From assembly GCF_025149465.1 (NCBI RefSeq), contig NZ_CP102275.1:1426001-1490000 (forward strand): a stretch of 64,000 bases of DNA. Reading direction: 5' to 3'. Within the stretch, counting starts at the first letter, position 1. Each line of letters starts with the position of its first letter. A program made the translations under genes and the position numbers. The stretch is from Thomasclavelia spiroformis DSM 1552 (GTDB lineage: Bacteria; Bacillota_I; Bacilli_A; Erysipelotrichales; Coprobacillaceae). Shown piece after piece: positions 54,897-62,590 of the stretch. A model generated the notes under the pieces. The model was not told where the DNA came from. It saw only the letters and a list, made by a program, of their open reading frames with translations, and searched no databases.

Positions 54897-55556
54897 TTAT
54901 ATAAAAAAATTGCTATCCTTATCTAATTTAATACTTCTATTTGGAACATAAACACCATTTTTTTCTGAATCCTTATGTATATACGCTGATGCCCCAACTA
55001 AGGTTTTATCATTTAAAGTGATTCTATTTTTAATAGTTGAATTCATACCTAAAAAACAATTATTTTTTATTTTTACATATCCCCCAACAGTTGTTCCTGA
55101 AGCAATAAAATTATTATTCCCCACTTCAATTTCATGAGTTAGATTTACACCAGAAAAAATAATATTATTATTTCCAATATGTACGTTATATCCAATATGT
55201 GATGAAGGAAGAATAATATTACCTACACCAATATTTTTTTTACTTGTATATACAACTGCTTTTTTACTAATAAACGATCCAATCTTAAATTGCATCTTTT
55301 TACTTTCTTCAAAAATTTTTTCACGAATCGAATTCATTTTGCTATATCCAACTGTATTAATAAGATAAATATCACTCATATCAAAAATTTCTGGTAACTT
55401 TTCAAAGGCAATAACTGGTTTGCCATTATAAAAATTACTTTTAAGATATTTTTCATTTACTGTATATGCAATTATTTCATATTGATTTTCTGCCTCAATG
55501 TAATTTGCTACAAGATCTGAAAAACACGATAATCCAAATATTATACACTTATTCAT
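54897..55556 (-). CDS. NeuD/PglD-family acetyltransferase
   Basis: 219 residues from the ATG at 55556 (GGAGG 6 nt upstream); the longer frame to 55616 overlaps the previous gene. The N-terminal Rossmann-like domain (KCIIFGLSCFSDLVANYIE) lacks the usual GAGGHG glycines. The beta-helix domain (VGNIILPSSHIGYNVHIGNNNIIFSGVNLTHEIEVGNNNFIASGTTVGGYVKIKNNCFLGMNSTIKNRI) has the catalytic His in NLTHE. It probably acylates an amino or hydroxyl group of a nucleotide sugar made with the adjacent aminotransferase. Confidence 0.85.
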   Translation of the reverse strand: MNKCIIFGLSCFSDLVANYIEAENQYEIIAYTVNEKYLKSNFYNGKPVIAFEKLPEIFDMSDIYLINTVGYSKMNSIREKIFEESKKMQFKIGSFISKKAVVYTSKKNIGVGNIILPSSHIGYNVHIGNNNIIFSGVNLTHEIEVGNNNFIASGTTVGGYVKIKNNCFLGMNSTIKNRITLNDKTLVGASAYIHKDSEKNGVYVPNRSIKLDKDSNFFI

Positions 55557-55587
55557 ATGCATCCTCCATTTAATAGATATAAACTGA

Positions 55588-56829
55588 CTAACTCCATATA
55601 ATACCCTCAATCCCATTATCAGTTCGTACTTTTATATCTATCATACTTTTTATTAAACACATTCTTTTCTCAAGCTCATCATAACTATTTCCAGTTAATG
55701 TAAATAGTTTTCTTCCATTTTTATCTGTAATTGGTGGAGTTTTGATACCTACTTCTATTCCTGTAAGTAAACAATTGTGTACAAAAGGAAGTTTTAGAAC
55801 TTCTTCAATACCTTCTGTACTAATAATCTCTCCCTCTGGCATATAGAAAAAAAGTTCCCCAAAATACTGTCCCACAAAATCAGAACTTGGTTCTGGCATA
55901 TACAAATTCCCAACTGCAGCATCAATCAAAAAATCTTCCGTACTAATACCTGCGCAGAATTTTACAGCATCCGATGATATAAATACTCCTCCACCTCTTG
56001 CTGCTATTTCAACTAAATAACATTTTTCGCCATCATATAAATATTCGGCATGAGTACGCGAATTATTTAATCCAAATTTTTTTATAATTTGATTATTAAA
56101 AGTACTTACTTTTTCTTTTACATCTTTTGGACATTTACTTGGAAATATGGTCTTATGACTAGAAAATACATCTTTTTTTGCAAATGGAGCATATTCTCCA
56201 ATCGTAAGAACTTTTATTTCTCCATCCACAATCAAACTATCAACTAAAAGCTCAAAACCATTAATAAACTTTTCTATAATAACTTTTCCATTTCGAGAAT
56301 AATCCATAGCTTCTTTAAAATACATGATCATATCTTGTCTACAAGTTATTTTGTGTACTCCTTTACTTGCCTGAGAATCTGCTGGTTTAATTATTGCAGG
56401 TGCTCCTAAAGTATCATAAAATTCTATTGCATCATATAAATTATGTACTAATGCATATGGAATAGGATTTAAATCTAATTCTTTACATTTTTTTCGCATA
56501 AGAACTTTATCAGTAAATAAGCAACTAATATTATAACCAATAGACGATAAACCCATTTTTTCAGTTACATATGCCACTGTTCTAACTGCTAAATCTGTTT
56601 GGTCTGTAACCGCGCCATCTATCTTCAATTCACGTGCTTTTTCAAGAATTAAATCTTGATCTCTAACATCAGCAATTACTGAATAATCAGCGTATTCAAA
56701 ACCAGGTTCAGTTGGATTTGGAGATACAACAACCAACTCATACCCCCTCTCTTTAATACGCTTTATCAAAGGCATCTGTAAAGCCGCTGCTCCAACTACC
56801 ATTAATTTATATTTTTTATTTACACTCAT
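55588..56829 (-). CDS. ATP-grasp carboxylate-amine ligase
   Basis: 413 residues of the carbamoyl-phosphate-synthase-like ATP-grasp fold. It has a pre-ATP-grasp domain (MVVGAAALQMPLIKRIKERGYELVVVSPNP), ATP-binding lysine in APAIIKPADSQASKGVHKI, and GKVIIEKFINGFELLVDSLI. The metal site is RTHAEYLYDGEKCYLVEIAARGGGVFIS. Such proteins join a carboxylate, often an amino acid, to an amine. Between a DegT aminotransferase and a NeuD-type gene, the amine may be a 4-amino sugar; this is inference. The start overlaps the aminotransferase stop by 14 bases. Confidence 0.88.
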   Translation of the reverse strand: MSVNKKYKLMVVGAAALQMPLIKRIKERGYELVVVSPNPTEPGFEYADYSVIADVRDQDLILEKARELKIDGAVTDQTDLAVRTVAYVTEKMGLSSIGYNISCLFTDKVLMRKKCKELDLNPIPYALVHNLYDAIEFYDTLGAPAIIKPADSQASKGVHKITCRQDMIMYFKEAMDYSRNGKVIIEKFINGFELLVDSLIVDGEIKVLTIGEYAPFAKKDVFSSHKTIFPSKCPKDVKEKVSTFNNQIIKKFGLNNSRTHAEYLYDGEKCYLVEIAARGGGVFISSDAVKFCAGISTEDFLIDAAVGNLYMPEPSSDFVGQYFGELFFYMPEGEIISTEGIEEVLKLPFVHNCLLTGIEVGIKTPPITDKNGRKLFTLTGNSYDELEKRMCLIKSMIDIKVRTDNGIEGIIWS

Positions 56830-58039
56830 CTAAAACCTCTTTAAAGATTTTAATTATATACTCAACATCTTCATTACTTAATTTAGTATGAAGCGGTAAT
56901 GTCACTTCATTAATAAATTGATTATATGCATTAGGATAATCCTTAATATCAAATCCCAATTTCTTATATGCTGTTAACATTGGTAGTGGCTTATAATGAA
57001 CATTACATGCTATGCCTTTTTCAGCCATCTTTGCAATTATTTCATTTCTTTGTTTATCATTAATCCCATTAATTCTTACAAAATATAAATGGCCTGATGA
57101 TTTATGGTCAATATCAAAATGATTTAAAAGTTGTATATCCAAATCTTTTAATCCCTCATTATACATCTCAATAATTTCTTTCCTTCTAGCTAATAAGTGC
57201 TCATATCTGTTTAATTGACCCAATCCTATACCTGCTGTAATATCTGTCATATTACACTTATACGCTGGTAAAACAATATCATACTCCCATGCTCCTAATT
57301 TTGTTTTAGCTAAAGCATCTTTTGATTGTCCATGCAATGATAATAACTGATATTGTTTATAGATATACTCATTATCAATACCTGGCACATTCTTCCATAC
57401 AACTGCTCCACCTTCAGCTGTTGTAAGATTTTTAACTGCATGAAAACTAAATGATGTAAAATCTGCTACTTCTCCACACATCCTACCGTTTTGCTTAGCT
57501 CCAAATGCATGTGCTGCATCTGACATTACAATAACACGATTAAAAGCTTTTTGAATTTCATTGCTTGGTTTAAATAATTCTTTCTTACTTTCAACAACTT
57601 CAAAAATCTTATCATAATCACACATAATACCAGCTATATCTACAGGAATAATAACCTTTGTTTTTTCAGTGATTGCATTTGCCAACTTTTCATAATCCAT
57701 TTCATAAGAATCTTTAGCAACATCCACAATTATTGGAGTAGCCCCAACATGACAGATAACGCTACATGAAGCAGTATATGTATATGCTGATGTAATAACC
57801 TCATCACCAGGTCCTACTCCTAATAATCTTAACGTCATATCCATACATGCAGTTGCACTATTTAAACATACAGCTTGTTCACCATGACAATACTGTGCTA
57901 TTCTTTTTTCAAATTCTTTTGTTTTTGGACCAGTTGTAATCCAACCTGACTTTAAAGAATCGATTACTTCATTAATTTCTTCTTCGCCAATATCAGGTGG
58001 TGAAAACGAAATGACTTTTTTTTCTAACACTTGTATCAT
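56816..58039 (-). CDS. DegT/DnrJ/EryC1-family sugar aminotransferase
   Basis: A 407-residue PLP enzyme: SGWITTGPKTKEFEKRIAQY, NSATACMDMTLRLLGVGPGDEVITSAYTYTASCSVICHVGATPIIVDV, DAAHAFGAKQNGRMCG and the Schiff-base Lys203 in SFHAVKNLTTAEGGAVV, closing with GIACNVHYKPLPMLTAYK. It converts a keto nucleotide sugar, for example a UDP-4-keto-6-deoxy sugar, into an amino sugar. A 4,6-dehydratase (CapE) is encoded in the same locus. It is the first complete gene after the antitermination leader. Confidence 0.93.
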   Translation of the reverse strand: MIQVLEKKVISFSPPDIGEEEINEVIDSLKSGWITTGPKTKEFEKRIAQYCHGEQAVCLNSATACMDMTLRLLGVGPGDEVITSAYTYTASCSVICHVGATPIIVDVAKDSYEMDYEKLANAITEKTKVIIPVDIAGIMCDYDKIFEVVESKKELFKPSNEIQKAFNRVIVMSDAAHAFGAKQNGRMCGEVADFTSFSFHAVKNLTTAEGGAVVWKNVPGIDNEYIYKQYQLLSLHGQSKDALAKTKLGAWEYDIVLPAYKCNMTDITAGIGLGQLNRYEHLLARRKEIIEMYNEGLKDLDIQLLNHFDIDHKSSGHLYFVRINGINDKQRNEIIAKMAEKGIACNVHYKPLPMLTAYKKLGFDIKDYPNAYNQFINEVTLPLHTKLSNEDVEYIIKIFKEVLDECK

Positions 58040-58149
58040 ATCAATAACTCCCCTTCACCTTATACTTTTAATTAGTAATTTTAATAAACTATTTATTAAA
58101 TAAAATAAAAATAAGATAATGCATATCAATATAATATGTTCTATCTTAA

Positions 58150-58263
58150 TTATTTGTTTGATATTTTATAAAAACTGATTTCATCATAACAGTTTAAATC
58201 TCTAATAATATCTAAGCAGCATCTTCCATGACCGCCTGCTCCTACAATTAACAATTTTCTAAT
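58150..58263 (-). pseudogene. Remnant of a NeuD/PglD-type gene in the capsule leader
   Basis: The minus frame reads RKLLIVGAGGHGRCCLDIIRDLNCYDEIS and stops after ~37 codons. GAGGHGR is the N-terminal nucleotide-binding loop of NeuD/PglD proteins, which the intact gene at 54897 has lost. A strong GGAGGGG lies upstream, but no normal start codon is in frame. It is probably a left-over of an earlier gene set. Confidence 0.6.
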
Positions 58264-58282
58264 AATATCCCCTCCCTAATAC

Positions 58283-58330
58283 AAAAAAAGAACATAGTTC
58301 CCCCTACCCCAAGGTAAGTAAACTATGTTC
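58283..58330 (-). terminator. Strong terminator between loaP genes and capsule genes
   Basis: Perfect 10-bp stem gaacatagtt (58290-58299) / aactatgttc (58321-58330), an extra inner stem TACC/GGTA, and seven T residues on the minus strand (58283-58289). It lies 38 bases after the last loaP-like gene and would cut off the operon unless antiterminated. Confidence 0.92.
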
Positions 58331-58339
58331 AAAATAAAT

Positions 58340-58367
58340 CTAGAGGCGGATATACCATTCTCTCTAG
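58340..58367 (-). promoter_or_regulatory. Hairpin upstream of the capsule terminator, candidate LoaP recognition element
   Basis: ctagag/ctctag stem (58340-58345 with 58362-58367) with a 16-base loop containing GGTATATCC. It lies between the stop codon of the loaP-like gene and the terminator. LoaP proteins act through an RNA hairpin located before terminators; identity of this hairpin with that element is inference. Confidence 0.5.
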
Positions 58368-58865
58368 CTAATTTTTGCATGTTATATATAATCCTACTTT
58401 TATCCGTCTATCCATAAACGATAAATCAAGATATGCATATTGATTATGTCGATCAACTTTTACAATATTATTTTCAAATGACTTCAATGGTCCTTCAATA
58501 ATCACTGCTTTTCCATCTTGTAAATATGCTTGGGACATTCTTACAACATGATAAGCATCTAATAATAACTCAAACATCCTAATTTCCTCTTTTCTCAAAG
58601 CCAATGTTTCTTTATTAACCAATTGACCTATCACACCATTTTTCTCTTCAGCCATTTTATATAACAACGAATTAAACTCTAATTGATTCAATTCAGTTTT
58701 AACAAAAACATATCCCGTAAACATTGGTTTAATAAGATATTCTTTTGTTTTACGATGATAATATTCATACTGTGGTACAAATGCTTCAATACATTTTCTT
58801 TTATTAAGATTAAAAACAACTTGATTTTTTTTATAACTTAACGTATTTAAAACATACCAATTCAT
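58368..58865 (-). CDS. loaP: NusG-like processive antiterminator (LoaP/UpxY type), copy 1
   Basis: 165 residues: an NGN domain (MNWYVLNTLSYKKNQVVFNLNKRKCIEAFVPQYEYYHRKTKEYLIKPMFTGYVFVKTEL) and a C-terminal KOW domain (DGKAVIIEGPLKSFENNIVKVDRHNQYAYLDLSFMDRRIKVGLYI). The FVP..........PLFPGYVFV pattern marks specialised NusG paralogues. They travel with RNA polymerase and suppress termination in long polysaccharide or antibiotic operons. It overlaps copy 2 by 4 bases (ATGA) and is followed by a hairpin and a terminator, then the capsule genes. Confidence 0.9.
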   Translation of the reverse strand: MNWYVLNTLSYKKNQVVFNLNKRKCIEAFVPQYEYYHRKTKEYLIKPMFTGYVFVKTELNQLEFNSLLYKMAEEKNGVIGQLVNKETLALRKEEIRMFELLLDAYHVVRMSQAYLQDGKAVIIEGPLKSFENNIVKVDRHNQYAYLDLSFMDRRIKVGLYITCKN

Positions 58866-59377
58866 GATTTACTTATTACTTCCAAAGGAACCATGATTTT
58901 TTTATCAAAAAACTCTGTTTGTAAAGTTGCAACGCGATGATGACGATTAATCTTAACCACTAAATCATCTAACCCTAATAACGGTCCTGTATCAACAATC
59001 AATTTCTTGTCAACAATATTACCGATGGAACGTTTAATGATATGTCCTCCATTAAATAGTTTTTCCATTAAGTCTTGTTCTGTATCTTTTAATGCATAAA
59101 CACCCTCATACTCTAATAACTCTCCAAAACCTTCAATCGACTCAAAGAACTCTTTAAATTTTTTATTAAACGCTTCATTATCCATATCACTTTTAACAAA
59201 AACATAATCTGGATACAAATCCTTAATAACATAATCCTTTACACTTTTAACATTATGCCATTTTTCAATTTTAGGAATAAAAGCATCTACACCTTTTTGG
59301 CTATTAAAAAATTTAACAATTTTACTTCCTCGGTCTACTTTTGCATGAATAACATACCAATACATAACCAATTTCAT
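58862..59377 (-). CDS. loaP: NusG-like processive antiterminator (LoaP/UpxY type), copy 2
   Basis: About 170 residues: NGN (YWYVIHAKVDRGSKIVKFFNSQKGVDAFIPKIEKWHNVKSVKDYVIKDLYPDYVFVKSDM) and KOW (VDTGPLLGLDDLVVKINRHHRVATLQTEFFDKKIMVPLEV). It is clearly paralogous to copy 1 but only distantly similar. The ATG at 59377 directly abuts AAAGGA; a TTG at 59371 (6-nt spacer) or the ATG at 59365 (MYWYVIHAK, the usual family start) is likelier. It is the first gene downstream of the recombination site, so it would be the first gene read after promoter inversion. Confidence 0.9.
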   Translation of the reverse strand: MKLVMYWYVIHAKVDRGSKIVKFFNSQKGVDAFIPKIEKWHNVKSVKDYVIKDLYPDYVFVKSDMDNEAFNKKFKEFFESIEGFGELLEYEGVYALKDTEQDLMEKLFNGGHIIKRSIGNIVDKKLIVDTGPLLGLDDLVVKINRHHRVATLQTEFFDKKIMVPLEVISKS

Positions 59378-59390
59378 TCCTTTCGCTTTT

Positions 59391-59411
59391 CGCAGAACTA
59401 GCTATTCTGCG
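59391..59411 (+). repeat. Recombination site 1 of the predicted invertible segment
   Basis: CGCAGAA and TTCTGCG arms around the 7-base spacer CTAGCTA, the layout of a tyrosine-recombinase core site. Bases 59394-59411 recur as a perfect 18-bp inverted copy at 60502-60519. The stop codon of the recombinase gene (59402-59404) lies inside it. Confidence 0.85.
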
Positions 59412-60340
59412 AAAAAACTAGGCTTTTCTATCTTATTTATCTGTGTTTTTTTAAAATCGAGTGATGAATGAACATATAGATTTAATGTTGTAGATACTTT
59501 AGAATGTCCTAACATCTCTGATAATGATTTAATATCAATATTATTCATTACACAATTAGTTGCATATGTATGTCTTAAAGAATGAAAATTTGATTTAAAA
59601 TTATATAGTTTACAAATACGATGAAAACTATATTGAATACTTCTAGGATCAGAAATATTTTTACTATTAGTATAGATAAAATGTTCATCATCAATAGCAT
59701 GATGTTGATAATATTTTTTTACATATTCCATAACAAAAACAGGAATTGGAATAATTCTTTTAGATGTTGCTGTTTTTGGATCCATTAACATTAACTGTGT
59801 TTTTGTCATACTATTAGCTGGTGCTTTTAATCTTTCCACAGTTCTTTCAACTCTAATCAAATCATTTTCAAAATCAATATCTTTCCATTTTAAACCACTA
59901 AACTCCCCAATTCTTAATCCCCCATACAAAGATAATAAAATAGCTAAAGATATTGGTTCAAAATGATTAAAACAATATTTTCCTAATAACATTATTTGAT
60001 CAGATGTTAATACTTTGCAATCATTTTTCTTTTTAGCTAGTTTAATAAAATTAAAATTAGGACACTTAATTGCATATTTAGACTGTGCATATTCTAAAAT
60101 TGATTTCAATACATAACGTATTGTAGATAACGTACTTAATGAATACTTTTCTTCATTAATTTTTGTTTGAAAATAATTAATGATTATATCATCATTGATC
60201 TGTTGCAAACAATATTTACCAAAATATTGTATTAAGTGTACATTAACAACATTCTCATATTTTACATATGAAGAATACTTAACCGATAATTTTTTTAAAT
60301 ACATCCATTCCCTACTAACTACAATAAAATTTTTACTCAT
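59402..60340 (-). CDS. Tyrosine recombinase, predicted promoter invertase
   Basis: 312 residues: an N-terminal SAM-like core-binding domain (~10-95) and the integrase catalytic domain with GGLRIGE (Arg I), K near LMDPKTATSKRIIPIP, HSLRHTYATNC (HxxR) and GHSKVSTTLNLYVH (His, then the nucleophile Tyr). It lies entirely inside an inverted-repeat pair and its last codons (GCA GAA TAG) are part of the repeat, so inversion leaves the protein unchanged. GGGAGG precedes the ATG. No phage or conjugation genes are near, which argues for a dedicated switch enzyme like Mpi-type or Fim-type invertases. Confidence 0.92.
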   Translation of the reverse strand: MSKNFIVVSREWMYLKKLSVKYSSYVKYENVVNVHLIQYFGKYCLQQINDDIIINYFQTKINEEKYSLSTLSTIRYVLKSILEYAQSKYAIKCPNFNFIKLAKKKNDCKVLTSDQIMLLGKYCFNHFEPISLAILLSLYGGLRIGEFSGLKWKDIDFENDLIRVERTVERLKAPANSMTKTQLMLMDPKTATSKRIIPIPVFVMEYVKKYYQHHAIDDEHFIYTNSKNISDPRSIQYSFHRICKLYNFKSNFHSLRHTYATNCVMNNIDIKSLSEMLGHSKVSTTLNLYVHSSLDFKKTQINKIEKPSFFAE

Positions 60341-60472
60341 ATAATTGCCTCCCTTAAATATATAGTTGTATTTGAAAAAGGTAAATCGTTTATTTTAAAT
60401 ATTCGTGCTAAAAATTAGTAATAAAATGCAAATTATGTCTTTTTTTGAATTTTATCTAATATTATGTTTAAA

Positions 60473-60495
60473 TAAGTAGCTTTTTGTGCTATAAT
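60473..60495 (+). promoter_or_regulatory. Extended -10 promoter inside the invertible segment, facing right
   Basis: TGCTATAAT (60487-60495) is a perfect extended -10 element; the -35 region is weak (around 60466-60472). Expected start is in the repeat at about 60502. In this orientation it fires away from the capsule operon into the terminator at 60541-60582. After inversion it would read straight into the loaP-like genes. Confidence 0.75.
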
Positions 60496-60501
60496 TCAAA
60501 T

Positions 60502-60519
60502 CGCAGAATAGCTAGTTCT
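60502..60519 (-). repeat. Recombination site 2 of the predicted invertible segment
   Basis: cgcagaatagctagttct is the exact reverse complement of 59394-59411. The third arm of site 1 is not fully kept here (TTCTATG instead of TTCTGCG). Inverted, not direct, orientation predicts inversion of 59412-60501 (1090 bases). Confidence 0.85.
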
Positions 60520-60540
60520 ATGAAAAATTTATATAAAAGC

Positions 60541-60582
60541 AGTCATAAACAATAATTTTAATATATAGTTTATGACTTTTTT
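60541..60582 (+). terminator. Terminator just outside recombination site 2
   Basis: agtcataaac (60541-60550) / gtttatgact (60568-60577) plus T5. It would stop transcription from the promoter at 60490 in the present orientation. Confidence 0.85.
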
Positions 60583-60659
60583 GTTATATATAGATATTTT
60601 TTAGCATATTTCTATGTTATGACTTAACATTTTATATTATAACTTGTTCATATACTAAA

Positions 60660-60706
60660 AGATAAAAAAGAAGTATGTTAATCATTACTGATTTCCATAC
60701 TTCAAT
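60660..60706 (-). terminator. Terminator of the flavodoxin gene
   Basis: gaagtatg/catacttc stem with an 18-base loop (60670-60703), and a T-run on the minus strand. Confidence 0.75.
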
Positions 60707-60733
60707 ATTTTAATAAAATTATAATATATCTAA

Positions 60734-61240
60734 TTATTGATTTAATGCATCGTAATCAATAAAATAAACTTTTTGATTATATGTTTCTATCATTGCTTTT
60801 ATCTCAGCTGTTTTTTTATTTTCTGGAAGATGTTTTACTTTATTATACAAAAGTGCCATCATTGTTCGATGTTTTAAATTTAACTTTTTATAATCTATTC
60901 CGCCTCTTAAATGAAAAATAGTCGCATTACTTAAGATATTTTGAGGAACTTGTTTACTTATAGACCTTCTAATATTATCAATATTTTCTTGATCATATAC
61001 ATCAGCTAATCCTACTGTAACAATAATAATTTTTACATCTTTTTTCAACGCTTTAACAGTATTTTTTAGCCCTTTTACACCTCCTGCATACAATCCACCA
61101 AAATGAATTATTAAATTATAATTCGTTAAATCTTTAATATCTTCGTAACTAATAATCGGTATTTTTGTTATTTCCGCAAGTTTTTTAGCATAACATTTTG
61201 TTGTTCCATATTGACTACCGTATATAATTAGACTTTTCAT
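60734..61240 (-). CDS. Flavodoxin-domain protein
   Basis: 168 residues of the flavodoxin_5 (HemG-like) family: SLIIYGSQYGTTKCYAKKLAEI is the FMN phosphate loop and LIIHFGGLYAGGVKGLKNTVKAL the second flavin loop, with IIVTVGLADVYD the third. The C-terminal half has the HemG-type insertion FHLRGGIDYKKLNLKHRTMMALLYNKV. The role is electron transfer or a small flavoprotein reductase; the partner is unknown. A protoporphyrinogen oxidase function is not supported, as no heme genes are near. Confidence 0.85.
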   Translation of the reverse strand: MKSLIIYGSQYGTTKCYAKKLAEITKIPIISYEDIKDLTNYNLIIHFGGLYAGGVKGLKNTVKALKKDVKIIIVTVGLADVYDQENIDNIRRSISKQVPQNILSNATIFHLRGGIDYKKLNLKHRTMMALLYNKVKHLPENKKTAEIKAMIETYNQKVYFIDYDALNQ

Positions 61241-61316
61241 ATATTTTCACCCTCTAAAAATTTCTATATTATACAAAATAAACTTTATTTATTCCGAGTC
61301 ATAATAAACTCTTTTT

Positions 61317-61712
61317 AACTATTATCATTATCAATATGTTCGGATTGAGTCACAAATTGCTCTCTTTGATAAAAAGATATAGCCCATTTATTTTTTGATA
61401 TACCTTTAAACTTAAAGTTACTTTGATTTTTTGACATAATCTAATAATTGTTTTTCCAATCCCTCTTGATTGAGCATTTTTATTTACGAAAATCCCTACA
61501 ATATAATTATCCATTAATCCAATAAAATCATTTATTTGATTAGTATCATCATTTTCAAATACATATATTTCTTTTTTTGGCAATATATCTTTTACCCTTT
61601 CATAATTATCTATTCAATAGTGTCTTGATATAAAATGATGGGTTTTAATATTTGTATCAAACCATATTTGCATGACAATATTCAAACCACCTTCTTTAAA
61701 TTTTCTTACCAC
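61317..61712 (-). pseudogene. Decayed GNAT acetyltransferase gene
   Basis: The frame from a GTG at 61712 (GAGGAG upstream) reads VRKFKEGGLNIVMQIWFDTNIKTHHFISRHY, then a TGA where GNAT relatives have Trp. It continues IDNYERVKDILPKKEIYVFENDDTNQINDFIGLMDNYIVGIFVNKNAQSRGIGK. After that, pieces of the usual C-terminus occur in shifted frames (QLLDYVKKSK; KVYQKNKWAISFYQREQFVTQSE). One stop and at least two frameshifts mean it is not functional. Confidence 0.8.
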
Positions 61713-61761
61713 AATACTCCTCTTCTATAAACTTTAAGTTAGACAAAATTTATCAACTTTC

Positions 61762-62442
61762 TTATATTTTTATATCCAATGGAATAATTTTTCCATATTT
61801 TTTAAACATTTCATCAAATGATGCCCAGCCATCATCCGCATTTACTATTAAATCCTGCTCTAGTTTTATTTTATAAATTTTTAATTTTTTTACATCTTCT
61901 TGAGAATGGATAAAAAATGGACTATCTACTTCACTAAAAAGAAAAAAATCTCCTTGTAAAACATCACAATTATCACAACAATTGCAAATACTACTTATAT
62001 GAGTAGTTTTAGAGTATCTCAATTTGTAATTATATTTATTTTGAATATATTCCATTAATGGCTCTGGTATTGGATATATCGGTCCAACTATATGAATATC
62101 ATCTTGATTTATTTCAAGCATTTTATCATATAATATTTCTTTAATTTCATTATCATCATAATTATTATTTTCTATTTCAAACAATCCATCTATCGATAAG
62201 TGTTTATCAATTCCAAAACCAATAACTCTTGTATCCTTACCACATCTAAAACACTTTTTAACTCCTTCAATAAGATATAATTCATCAATAATCACTATAT
62301 TACCATACGGTTCTATCCAATGGATAAATTTATGATAATCCTTTTTATCTTTTACATACCATTTTTTTATTATAGGATTCCATCTTGCTCCTAAAGATTT
62401 TGCATCATCTTTTTCATTATAGGGCACATTTAATATAAGCAT
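61762..62442 (-). CDS. DUF5710-domain protein with Cys-rich region
   Basis: 226 residues. Residues 1-45 (LILNVPYNEKDDAKSLGARWNPIIKKWYV) are the DUF5710 module found in primase- and conjugation-related proteins. The middle has CFRCGKDTRVIGFG, and ~160-175 SSICNCCDNCDVLQGDFFLF, two Cys clusters that may bind zinc. The end IYKIKLEQDLIVNADDGWASFDEMF is not assigned. The function is unknown. Its neighbours are equally accessory genes in this region. Confidence 0.75.
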   Translation of the reverse strand: MLILNVPYNEKDDAKSLGARWNPIIKKWYVKDKKDYHKFIHWIEPYGNIVIIDELYLIEGVKKCFRCGKDTRVIGFGIDKHLSIDGLFEIENNNYDDNEIKEILYDKMLEINQDDIHIVGPIYPIPEPLMEYIQNKYNYKLRYSKTTHISSICNCCDNCDVLQGDFFLFSEVDSPFFIHSQEDVKKLKIYKIKLEQDLIVNADDGWASFDEMFKKYGKIIPLDIKI

Positions 62443-62590
62443 ATATCTTCCCCCTAACCTTTAAATTTATTTTTCTTATCATATTCTAATGTAATAATCT
62501 TTGCAGTAGCAAAAGTAAATATTTATCAAGTAGATTATAATCAAATAAACCAAATGCCATGTAAATATATAATTCTTGTAAACAACATTT

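Noticed and set aside
58368-59377. One of the two NusG-like genes as the housekeeping NusG
   Set aside because: Both are tandem, diverged from each other, flanked by capsule genes and a recombinase, and not near secE or rplK.
59391-60519. Repeat pair around the integrase as attL/attR of a prophage or genomic island
   Set aside because: The copies are inverted, not direct, and the interval holds only the recombinase gene and a promoter. Integration sites would be direct repeats around cargo.
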